5,064 nucleotides of DNA from JACQFZ01 sp036381895. GTDB lineage: Bacteria; Pseudomonadota; Gammaproteobacteria; Acidiferrobacterales; Sulfurifustaceae. A program made the position numbers and the translations under genes. Of this stretch, positions 1 to 5,064 are shown one piece after another; position 1 is the first letter of the stretch; each line of letters begins with the position of its first letter. The notes under the pieces were generated by a model. It was given only the letters and a program-made list of their open reading frames with translations. It was not told the DNA's origin and searched no databases. The stretch covers positions 1 through 5,064 of the forward strand of contig DASVBY010000086.1 in NCBI GenBank assembly GCA_036381895.1, in the 5' to 3' direction.

Positions 1-34
1 TCGCGACCGGGCGGCCGACGCCCGCTACCGCTAG
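1..34 (+). CDS. nuoI: NADH-quinone oxidoreductase subunit I, C-terminal end only (partial)
   Basis: An open frame enters from the left edge (first full codon at base 2) and ends with TAG at 32-34, giving the ten residues RDRAADARYR. NuoI is the peripheral subunit that carries two [4Fe-4S] clusters (N6a and N6b) and passes electrons towards NuoB and quinone. None of its cysteine motifs fall inside the window. The call rests on position, because nuoI directly precedes nuoJ in bacterial nuo operons, and on the short tail ending in Tyr-Arg, which resembles the ADAPYR-type ends I recall from betaproteobacterial NuoI. The stop is 14 bases before the nuoJ ATG, consistent with co-transcription. Ten residues cannot prove the identity by themselves. 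Confidence 0.65.
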   Translation, partial: RDRAADARYR

Positions 35-48
35 GCGACAAGAAGAAA

Positions 49-651
49 ATGTTCGAAGCCGTAGTGTTCTACGCTTTCGGCGCCGTATTGCTCGCGTCCG
101 GGCTGCTCGTCATCACGGCGCGCAACCCGGTGCACGGGGCGCTGTTCCTGGTGCTGGCGTTCTTCACCGCCGCCGGCCTGTGGCTGCTGCTGCGGGCCGA
201 GTTCCTCGCCATCGCGCTGGTGGTGGTCTACGTCGGCGCGGTGATGGTGCTGTTCCTGTTCGTGGTGATGATGCTCGACATCAACCTCGCCCGGCTGCGC
301 GCTGGCTTCGGCGAATACCTGCCGCTCGGAGGCTTCGTGGCCGTGCTGCTCGTGCTCGAGATGGCGTTGATTCTGAGCTCCGGCCGCTTCGGCGCCGACG
401 TCATACCGGAGCCGGCGCCACTGCCGGCGGACTACAGCAACACGCGTGCGCTCGGGCGCCTGATCTACACCGTGTACGCCTATCCGTTCGAACTGGCAGC
501 GGTGATCCTGCTGTTGTCGATCATCGCCGCGATCGCGCTCACCATGCGCAAGCGCAAGGACACCAAGTACCTCGATCCGGCGAAGCAGGTGAGCGTGCGG
601 CGCGAGGACCGCGTGCGCGTGATCAAGATGCCGGCCGAGAAGAGGAACTGA
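49..651 (+). CDS. nuoJ: NADH-quinone oxidoreductase subunit J (complex I membrane subunit)
   Basis: NuoJ is an inner-membrane subunit of NDH-1 (ND6 homologue) lying between the quinone-binding NuoH region and the antiporter-like subunits. It helps couple quinone reduction to proton pumping. The 200-residue protein shows about five hydrophobic segments (roughly 5-22, 28-48, 53-76, 92-110 and 145-167). The family hallmark is the third segment, with Y61 and G63 in the run YVGAVMVLFLFVVMML. In known structures this helix carries a pi-bulge that shifts between states. The ITARNPVHGALFLVL motif of segments 1-2 and E51 are also typical. The C-terminus is long and basic (MRKRKDTKY, then MPAEKRN), longer than in E. 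coli NuoJ (about 184 residues) and of the betaproteobacterial kind. The ATG at 49 gives the family N-terminus. Its upstream region is purine-rich (AAGAAGAAA) without a strong Shine-Dalgarno, so reading-through coupling from nuoI is plausible. Confidence 0.97.
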   Translation: MFEAVVFYAFGAVLLASGLLVITARNPVHGALFLVLAFFTAAGLWLLLRAEFLAIALVVVYVGAVMVLFLFVVMMLDINLARLRAGFGEYLPLGGFVAVLLVLEMALILSSGRFGADVIPEPAPLPADYSNTRALGRLIYTVYAYPFELAAVILLLSIIAAIALTMRKRKDTKYLDPAKQVSVRREDRVRVIKMPAEKRN

Positions 652-671
652 TACCCGCGGGGGACGGGGCC

Positions 672-977
672 ATGATACCGCTCGAACACTATCTGATCCT
701 CGGCGCCATCCTGTTCGCGCTGGCGGTCGTCGGGATCTTCCTGAACCGCAAGAACCTCGTGATCCTGCTGATGGCGATCGAGCTGCTGCTGCTCGCGGTC
801 AATACCAACTTCGTCGCGTTCTCGCATTACCTCGGCGATCTGTCCGGGCAGGTGTTCGTGTTCTTCATCCTGACGGTCGCCGCCGCCGAATCGGCGATCG
901 GGCTCGCGATACTGGTCGTGCTGTTCCGCAACCGCGCCTCGATAGACGTCGAGGACCTCGGCTCGCTCAAGGGGTGA
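672..977 (+). CDS. nuoK: NADH-quinone oxidoreductase subunit K (complex I membrane subunit)
   Basis: NuoK is the small inner-membrane subunit of NDH-1 (ND4L homologue, related to MrpC) that links the NuoH/NuoJ/NuoA region to NuoN and carries two buried glutamates needed for proton translocation. The protein is 101 residues, close to the usual family length, with three membrane helices at about 5-23, 28-50 and 60-85. Both conserved acids are present: E37 in the AIELLLLAVN motif and E73 in AAAESAIGLAI, matching E. coli E36 and E72. The GRKNLV-type loop is seen here as LNRKNLVI. The ATG at 672 is 20 bases past the nuoJ stop, with a G-rich GGGGGA (659-664) seven bases upstream as a modest ribosome site. 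The stop TGA overlaps a GTG that opens a longer nuoL frame, discussed under nuoL. Confidence 0.98.
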   Translation: MIPLEHYLILGAILFALAVVGIFLNRKNLVILLMAIELLLLAVNTNFVAFSHYLGDLSGQVFVFFILTVAAAESAIGLAILVVLFRNRASIDVEDLGSLKG

Positions 978-1012
978 GGCGGGGTGGACGCGGAGCGGTT
1001 CGGGAAACGGGC

Positions 1013-1017
1013 AAAGG
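1013..1017 (+). promoter_or_regulatory. Likely ribosome binding site for nuoL
   Basis: AAAGG lies seven bases before the ATG at 1025, the best-placed purine-rich stretch in the nuoK-nuoL spacer. It supports initiation at 1025 rather than at the GTG at 974, where the preceding bases (CTCAAGGG, directly abutting the GTG) are too close to serve well. Confidence 0.55.
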
Positions 1018-1024
1018 TAAGCGC

Positions 1025-3013
1025 ATGTTGGGGCTGAGTAAGGAGACGATCTACCTGCTGATCCCGCTGTCGTGCCTCGCCGGCGCGCTCATTGCCGGGC
1101 TGCTCGGGTGGAAAATCGGGCGCGTCGCGGCGCACACGGTCACGATTCTCGGCGTGGCGATCGCCTTCGTGCTGTCGGCGTTCGTGGTGCTGCCGGACGT
1201 GCTCGCAGGCAACACCTGGAACGGCACCGTGTACCAGTGGGGTGCGAGCGGCGATCTGCCGCTCGAAGTCGGCTTCCTGATCGATCCGCTCACCGCGATC
1301 ATGACGGCCGTGGTGACGTTCGTATCGCTCTTGGTGCACGTCTACACCATCGGCTACATGCGCGACGATCCGGGGTACCAGCGTTTCTTCAGCTACATCG
1401 CGCTGTTCACGTTCGCGATGCTGATGCTGGTGATGTCGAACAACTTCCTGCAGCTCTTCTTCGGCTGGGAAGCGGTCGGCCTCATGTCCTACCTGCTGAT
1501 CGGCTTCTGGTACACGCGCCCGACGGCGACCTACGCCCAGCTCAAGGCGTTCCTGGTGAACCGCGTGGGCGACGTCGGTTTCCTGCTCGGCATCGCCGCG
1601 ATCTACTACTACTTCGGCACCCTCGATTACGGCGCGGTGTTCGCGATCGCGCCGCAGTTCGCCGACAAGACCGCGCAGATCCTCCCGGGCGTCGACTGGA
1701 GCGTGCTGACGCTCGTATGCCTGCTGCTCTTCATCGGCGCCATGGGCAAGAGTGCGCAGGTGCCGCTGCACGTGTGGCTGCCGGACTCGATGGAGGGCCC
1801 GACGCCGATCTCGGCCCTCATCCACGCCGCGACCATGGTCACCGCGGGCGTCTTCATGGTGGCGCGCATGTCGCCGCTGTTCGAGCTCTCGGAGGCGGCG
1901 CTCTCCGTCGTGCTCGTAATCGGCGCGATCACGGCGTTCACGATGGCGCTCGTCGGCATCGTACAGAACGACATCAAGCGGATCGTGGCCTACTCGACGC
2001 TGTCGCAGCTCGGCTACATGATGGTCGCGCTCGGCGCGTCGGCTTACAGCGTCGGTATCTTCCACCTCGCCACCCACGCCTTCTTCAAGGCGCTGCTGTT
2101 CCTCGCCGCGGGCTCGGTGATCATCGCCATGCACCACGAGCAGGACATCCGCAAGATGGGGGGGCTGCGCAAGTACATGCCGGTCACGTTCGTTACCGCG
2201 TGGATCGGCTCGCTCGCGCTCGCCGGCGTGCCGCCGTTCGCGGGTTTCTATTCCAAGGACCTGATCATCGAGGCGGTCCATGCTTCGCAGCTGCCGGGCA
2301 GTGGCCTGGCCTACGCGGCCGTGCTCGCCGGTGTCTTCATCACCGCGTTCTACAGCTTCCGCATGCTGTTCCTCGTGTTCCACGGCGAGCCGCGCATGGA
2401 CGCGGAGACGCGGCACCACCTGCACGAGTCGCCCGCGGTCGTGACCGTGCCGCTCGTGCTGCTCGCGGTGCCGTCGGTGCTGGCGGGGTTCCTGATGCTC
2501 GAGCCGCTCGTGTTCGGCGACTATTTCGGCGGGGCCGTCACGGTGCTGCCGGAGCACGACGGGCTGCGCGCGCTCGGCGAGCACTATCTCGCCGGCGGCG
2601 CGAGCGCGGCGCAGCGTGCCGCGGCCTTCACGCTGCACGGCTTCGCGGGATGGCCGTTCTGGCTCGCGCTCGCGGGCTTCGCGGCCGCGTGGTTCCTGTA
2701 CATCCGCCGGCCGGAGCTCCCGGCGCGCCTGCGCGAGCGCTTCGGCGCGCTCTACCGGCTGCTGCTGAACAAGTACTACCTGGACGAGCTCAACGACTTC
2801 GTGTTCTCCCGCGGCGCACGGCGCCTCGGCGAGTGGCTGTGGCGCGTCAGTGACGTGCGGCTCATCGACGGGCTCGCGGTAAACGGCACTGCGCGGCTCG
2901 TCGGCTGGGCGTCGGCGGTGGTACGCCACGTCCAGTCGGGTTACGTGTACCACTACGCGTTCGCGATGATTCTCGGGCTGTTCCTGCTCATCACCTTCTT
3001 CGTACGCTCATGA
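1025..3013 (+). CDS. nuoL: NADH-quinone oxidoreductase subunit L (antiporter-like proton channel)
   Basis: NuoL is the most distal antiporter-like subunit of complex I (ND5 homologue, related to MrpA) and forms a proton pathway in the inner membrane. From the ATG at 1025 it has 662 residues. Conserved charges are visible: E149 in FFGWEAVGLMSYLLIGFW and D183 in NRVGDVGF (E. coli E144 and D178), K242 in GKSAQVPLHVWLPD (K229), H347, H351 and K355 in HLATHAFFKALLFL (H334, H338, K342), and K411-D412 in FYSKD (K399-D400). After the core come a polar loop (about 454-475), a hydrophobic helix at about 543-560, the amphipathic lateral helix (about 565-638, containing LNKYYLDELNDFVF) that braces NuoM and NuoN, and a final membrane helix at about 642-659. 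It is some 50 residues longer than E. coli NuoL, mostly in the C-terminal third. The start was chosen because it gives the family-like N-terminus (ETIYLLIPL) and has AAAGG upstream. A GTG at 974 would add 17 basic residues. Confidence 0.97.
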   Translation: MLGLSKETIYLLIPLSCLAGALIAGLLGWKIGRVAAHTVTILGVAIAFVLSAFVVLPDVLAGNTWNGTVYQWGASGDLPLEVGFLIDPLTAIMTAVVTFVSLLVHVYTIGYMRDDPGYQRFFSYIALFTFAMLMLVMSNNFLQLFFGWEAVGLMSYLLIGFWYTRPTATYAQLKAFLVNRVGDVGFLLGIAAIYYYFGTLDYGAVFAIAPQFADKTAQILPGVDWSVLTLVCLLLFIGAMGKSAQVPLHVWLPDSMEGPTPISALIHAATMVTAGVFMVARMSPLFELSEAALSVVLVIGAITAFTMALVGIVQNDIKRIVAYSTLSQLGYMMVALGASAYSVGIFHLATHAFFKALLFLAAGSVIIAMHHEQDIRKMGGLRKYMPVTFVTAWIGSLALAGVPPFAGFYSKDLIIEAVHASQLPGSGLAYAAVLAGVFITAFYSFRMLFLVFHGEPRMDAETRHHLHESPAVVTVPLVLLAVPSVLAGFLMLEPLVFGDYFGGAVTVLPEHDGLRALGEHYLAGGASAAQRAAAFTLHGFAGWPFWLALAGFAAAWFLYIRRPELPARLRERFGALYRLLLNKYYLDELNDFVFSRGARRLGEWLWRVSDVRLIDGLAVNGTARLVGWASAVVRHVQSGYVYHYAFAMILGLFLLITFFVRS

Positions 3014-4488
3014 TCGAGGCGCACCTGCTCAGCATCGCGATCTGGCTGCCCGTCGCGGGCGGCATCGCCGTCCTCGCCACCGGGCGCGATGCCAACGCGC
3101 CGCTGGCGCGCGGCCTCGCACTCGCGTTCGCGCTGCTCACGTTCGCGGCTACGGTGCCGCTCTTCGTCGGCTTCGATCCCTCGCTGCATACCATGCAGTT
3201 CGTCGAGGACTATCCCTGGGTCGATGCCTTCGACATCCGCTACCGCCTCGGCATCGACGGGATTTCGCTGCTGCTCGTGCTGCTCACGAGCTTCAGCACC
3301 GTGCTCGTCGTGATCTCCGCCTGGAACGTGATCCAGGAGCGCGTGGCGCAGTACTTCGCGTCGTTCCTGATCATGGAAGGCCTGATGATCGGTGTCTTCA
3401 GCGCGCTCGACGCGATCCTCTTCTACGTGTTCTGGGAAGGGATGCTGATCCCGATGTTCATCATCATCGGCCTGTGGGGCGGACCGAACCGCGTCTACGC
3501 CACCATCAAGTTCTTCCTGTACACGTTCCTGGGGTCGGTGCTGATGCTGGTGGCGCTGATCTATCTGTATTTCCAGGCCGGCACGTTCGATATCCTCGCG
3601 TTCCACGCGCTGCCGCTCGGGCGCACCGAGCAGATCCTGATCTTCCTCGCCTTCCTCGCGGCGTTTGCGGTCAAGGTGCCGATGTGGCCGGTGCACACGT
3701 GGCTCCCGGACGCGCACGTCGAGGCGCCGACGGGCGGCTCGGTGATCCTCGCGGCGATCATGCTCAAGATGGGCGCGTACGGCTTCCTGCGCTTCTCGCT
3801 GCCGATCACGCCGGACGCCTCGCAGGAGCTCGCGGGCCTGATGATCGCGCTGTCGCTGATCGCGATCGTCTACATCGGCCTGGTCGCGATGGTGCAGGAG
3901 GACATGAAGAAGCTGATCGCGTACTCGTCGGTCGCGCACATGGGCTTCGTCACGCTCGGCTTCTTCGTGTTCAACGCCCAGGGGATCGAGGGCGGGATCG
4001 TGCAGATGATCTCGCACGGCTTCGTGTCCGGGGCGCTGTTCCTCTGCGTCGGCGTACTCTACGATCGGCTGCATTCGCGCGCCATCAAGGACTACGGCGG
4101 GGTGGCGAAGCCGATGCCGGTGTTTGCGGCGTTCGCGATGCTGTTCGCCATGGCGAACAGCGGTCTGCCCGGCACCTCCGGATTCGTCGGCGAGTTCCTG
4201 GTCATTCTCGGCACGTTCCAGGTGAGCTTCTGGTATGCGCTCGCGGCCGCGACCACGCTCATCTGGGGCGCGGCCTATACGCTCTGGTTGTACAAGCGCG
4301 TCATTTTCGGCGAGATCGGCAACAGCCGCGTGGCGGCGCTGAAGGACATCGGGCTGCGCGAGGGCACTGTCCTGCTGCTGCTCGCGGCCGCGGTACTGCT
4401 GATGGGCCTGTGGCCGAAGCCGTTTCTCGACGTGATGCACGCTTCGGTCGAGCACCTGCTGCAGCAGGTGGCGATTTCCAAGCTCTAG
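3010..4488 (+). CDS. nuoM: NADH-quinone oxidoreductase subunit M (antiporter-like proton channel)
   Basis: NuoM is the middle antiporter-like subunit of the complex I membrane arm (ND4 homologue, related to MrpD), between NuoN and NuoL, and forms one proton path across the inner membrane. The 492-residue protein is slightly shorter than E. coli NuoM (about 509). All four hallmark charges are present: E143 in FWEGMLIPMF (E. coli E144), K222 in FAVKVPMWPVHTWLPDAH (K234), K253 in IMLKMGAYG (K265) and E395 in SGFVGEFLVILG (E407). The shift of 12 residues is the same for the last three, so the small gap lies between E143 and K222. The run WPVHTWLPDAHVEAPTGGS is a strong family signature. The ATG shares ATGA with the nuoL stop (3010-3013), and the preceding bases lack a purine-rich site. 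Translation therefore probably depends on ribosomes finishing nuoL, which would keep the two subunits near equal amounts. Confidence 0.98.
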   Translation: MIEAHLLSIAIWLPVAGGIAVLATGRDANAPLARGLALAFALLTFAATVPLFVGFDPSLHTMQFVEDYPWVDAFDIRYRLGIDGISLLLVLLTSFSTVLVVISAWNVIQERVAQYFASFLIMEGLMIGVFSALDAILFYVFWEGMLIPMFIIIGLWGGPNRVYATIKFFLYTFLGSVLMLVALIYLYFQAGTFDILAFHALPLGRTEQILIFLAFLAAFAVKVPMWPVHTWLPDAHVEAPTGGSVILAAIMLKMGAYGFLRFSLPITPDASQELAGLMIALSLIAIVYIGLVAMVQEDMKKLIAYSSVAHMGFVTLGFFVFNAQGIEGGIVQMISHGFVSGALFLCVGVLYDRLHSRAIKDYGGVAKPMPVFAAFAMLFAMANSGLPGTSGFVGEFLVILGTFQVSFWYALAAATTLIWGAAYTLWLYKRVIFGEIGNSRVAALKDIGLREGTVLLLLAAAVLLMGLWPKPFLDVMHASVEHLLQQVAISKL

Positions 4489-4609
4489 TGCGCAGGCCGG
4501 TCCGTATGCGCGCCGAGGAGGTTCGCCGCCGTCTGCCGCCGGACGCCGAGAGCGATCCGTTGGCGCGCCGCGGAGCGCCTGCGTCTGTCCGTTATTTTTG
4601 AACGCATCG
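4489..4609 (+). other. nuoM-nuoN intergenic spacer
   Basis: This 121-base gap is the only sizeable one in an otherwise tightly packed operon. It holds a perfect AGGAGG (4516-4521) with no ATG, GTG or TTG at a usable distance downstream, and a 31-codon ATG frame (4506-4601) whose TGA lies 8 bases before the nuoN ATG. It also has two short inverted repeats: 4530-4545 (6-bp stem with one G-T pair, 4-base loop) and 4562-4579 (GGCGC/GCGCC, 8-base loop, starting with the palindrome GGCGCGCC). A T-rich stretch (TTATTTTT, 4592-4599) follows 12 bases after the second repeat, too far for a normal intrinsic terminator, and a terminator here would cut off nuoN. I see no promoter that I would defend. Confidence 0.6.
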
Positions 4610-5064
4610 ATGCCGATGAACGAGACTTTCGACCTGATTCCGCTGGCGCCCGAGATCTTCGTCTTCGGGATGGCGTGCGTGATCCTGCTGGTGGATCTCT
4701 ACCGCGCCCCCGACTCGCGCTCGCCGGCGTTCGTGCTGACGCAGCTCACGCTCATCGGCGCCGCGGTGCTGAGCGTGCTCGTGGCCGACAGGACGGGCAC
4801 GTTCTACGCCGGCACCTTCGTCGCGGATCCGCTCGCGACGCTGCTCAAGCTCGCGACCTACGGGCTCGCCTTCTTCGTGTTCGCGTACAGCCGCGGCTAC
4901 CTCGCCGCGCGCGGGCTGCTGCGCAGCGAATACTTTGCGCTCGGTCTCCTCGGCATCGTCGGCATGATGGTGCTGGCTTCGGCCAGCCATTTCCTGACGC
5001 TGTACCTCGGGCTCGAGCTGCTGTCGCTGTCGCTCTACGCCATGGTGGCGCTGCAACGCGACTC
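4610..5064 (+). CDS. nuoN: NADH-quinone oxidoreductase subunit N, N-terminal part (partial at right edge)
   Basis: NuoN is the antiporter-like subunit of complex I closest to the NuoK/NuoJ junction (ND2 homologue) and provides a proton channel in the inner membrane. The window holds 151 complete codons, about a third of the usual length near 485 residues, with no stop before the edge. Visible features are the N-terminus with LIPLAPEIFVFGMACVILLVDL (PEIF is common in betaproteobacterial-type NuoN), a helix at about 42-58, the GTFVADPLATLLKL loop and helix (about 68-90), a helix at about 105-122, and the motif YLGLELLSLSLYAMVAL with the conserved glutamate E136 (E. coli E133). The pumping lysines lie beyond the edge. 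Two in-frame ATGs compete, at 4610 and 4616. Neither has a clear Shine-Dalgarno site, and the upstream bases are unusually T-rich for this DNA. I annotate the first, and the second (MNETFDL) is about as likely. Confidence 0.95.
   Translation, partial: MPMNETFDLIPLAPEIFVFGMACVILLVDLYRAPDSRSPAFVLTQLTLIGAAVLSVLVADRTGTFYAGTFVADPLATLLKLATYGLAFFVFAYSRGYLAARGLLRSEYFALGLLGIVGMMVLASASHFLTLYLGLELLSLSLYAMVALQRD

Noticed and set aside
1072..2853. A 593-codon + strand frame inside nuoL
   Set aside because: It is out of frame with nuoL and rich in Arg, Ala and Gly, with no recognisable family. It is a by-product of high GC content.
827..2953. A 708-codon open frame on the minus strand opposite nuoL
   Set aside because: The predicted protein is a monotone mix of Arg, Glu, His, Asp and Gln with no domain or membrane pattern. 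This is what the complement of a G/C-ending membrane-protein gene gives. The + strand gene is unmistakably nuoL.
2953..4455. A 500-codon open frame on the minus strand opposite nuoM
   Set aside because: It has the same charged, low-information composition as the frame opposite nuoL and overlaps nuoM almost completely. It is a compositional shadow.
4562..4599. Possible intrinsic terminator between nuoM and nuoN (GGCGC/GCGCC hairpin followed by TTATTTTT)
   Set aside because: The stem is only 5 bp with an 8-base loop, and the T-rich tract starts 12 bases after it rather than immediately. Termination here would separate nuoN from its operon.
3474..4601. A 375-codon + strand frame overlapping nuoM and the spacer
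   Set aside because: Most of it is an Arg/Ala/Asp-rich shadow of nuoM. Only its tail (4506-4601) lies outside a known gene, and that part is discussed separately as a weak small-ORF candidate.
4592..5056. A 154-codon minus-strand frame opposite nuoN
   Set aside because: It lies entirely opposite the clear nuoN reading frame and has the same Arg/Glu/His-rich shadow composition.
1..5064. CRISPR arrays, tRNA or rRNA genes, insertion sequences or defence-type cassettes
   Set aside because: No direct-repeat arrays, structured RNA gene patterns, terminal inverted repeats or transposase-like proteins are visible. The window is filled by conserved complex I genes of uniform composition.

Overview
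The window is an internal piece of a nuo operon. It encodes the distal membrane arm of the proton-pumping NADH:quinone oxidoreductase (respiratory complex I, NDH-1). All genes lie on the + strand in the canonical order: the last codons of nuoI, then complete nuoJ, nuoK, nuoL and nuoM, and the first 151 codons of nuoN, which runs off the right edge.

The DNA is GC-rich, with strong G/C preference at third codon positions. The protein style suggests a betaproteobacterium or a deep-branching gammaproteobacterium of similar type: a NuoJ of 200 residues with a basic, MPAEKR-type tail, a NuoL of 662 residues against about 613 in E. coli, and a NuoN N-terminus with a PEIF motif. This placement comes from remembered family features, not from a search.

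Layout: nuoI tail (1-34), nuoJ (49-651), nuoK (672-977), nuoL (1025-3013), nuoM (3010-4488, sharing an ATGA with the nuoL stop), a 121-base spacer (4489-4609), and nuoN (4610 to the edge). Every spacing except nuoM-nuoN is below 50 bases. No internal promoter or convincing terminator is visible, which fits one polycistronic transcript starting upstream of the window.

Function: NuoJ and NuoK sit next to the quinone-module junction and relay conformational or electrostatic change into the arm. NuoN, NuoM and NuoL are the three Mrp-antiporter-like proton channels, and the long lateral helix of NuoL clamps the arm together. The key charged residues are present wherever the window covers them, so all complete subunits look functional.

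I found no undescribed system. The only spots worth a second look are small: the nuoM-nuoN spacer with an orphan AGGAGG and a 31-codon ORF, the nuoL start choice, the weak nuoN initiation region, and a G7 run inside nuoL. The long minus-strand open frames are shadows of high-GC coding sequence.
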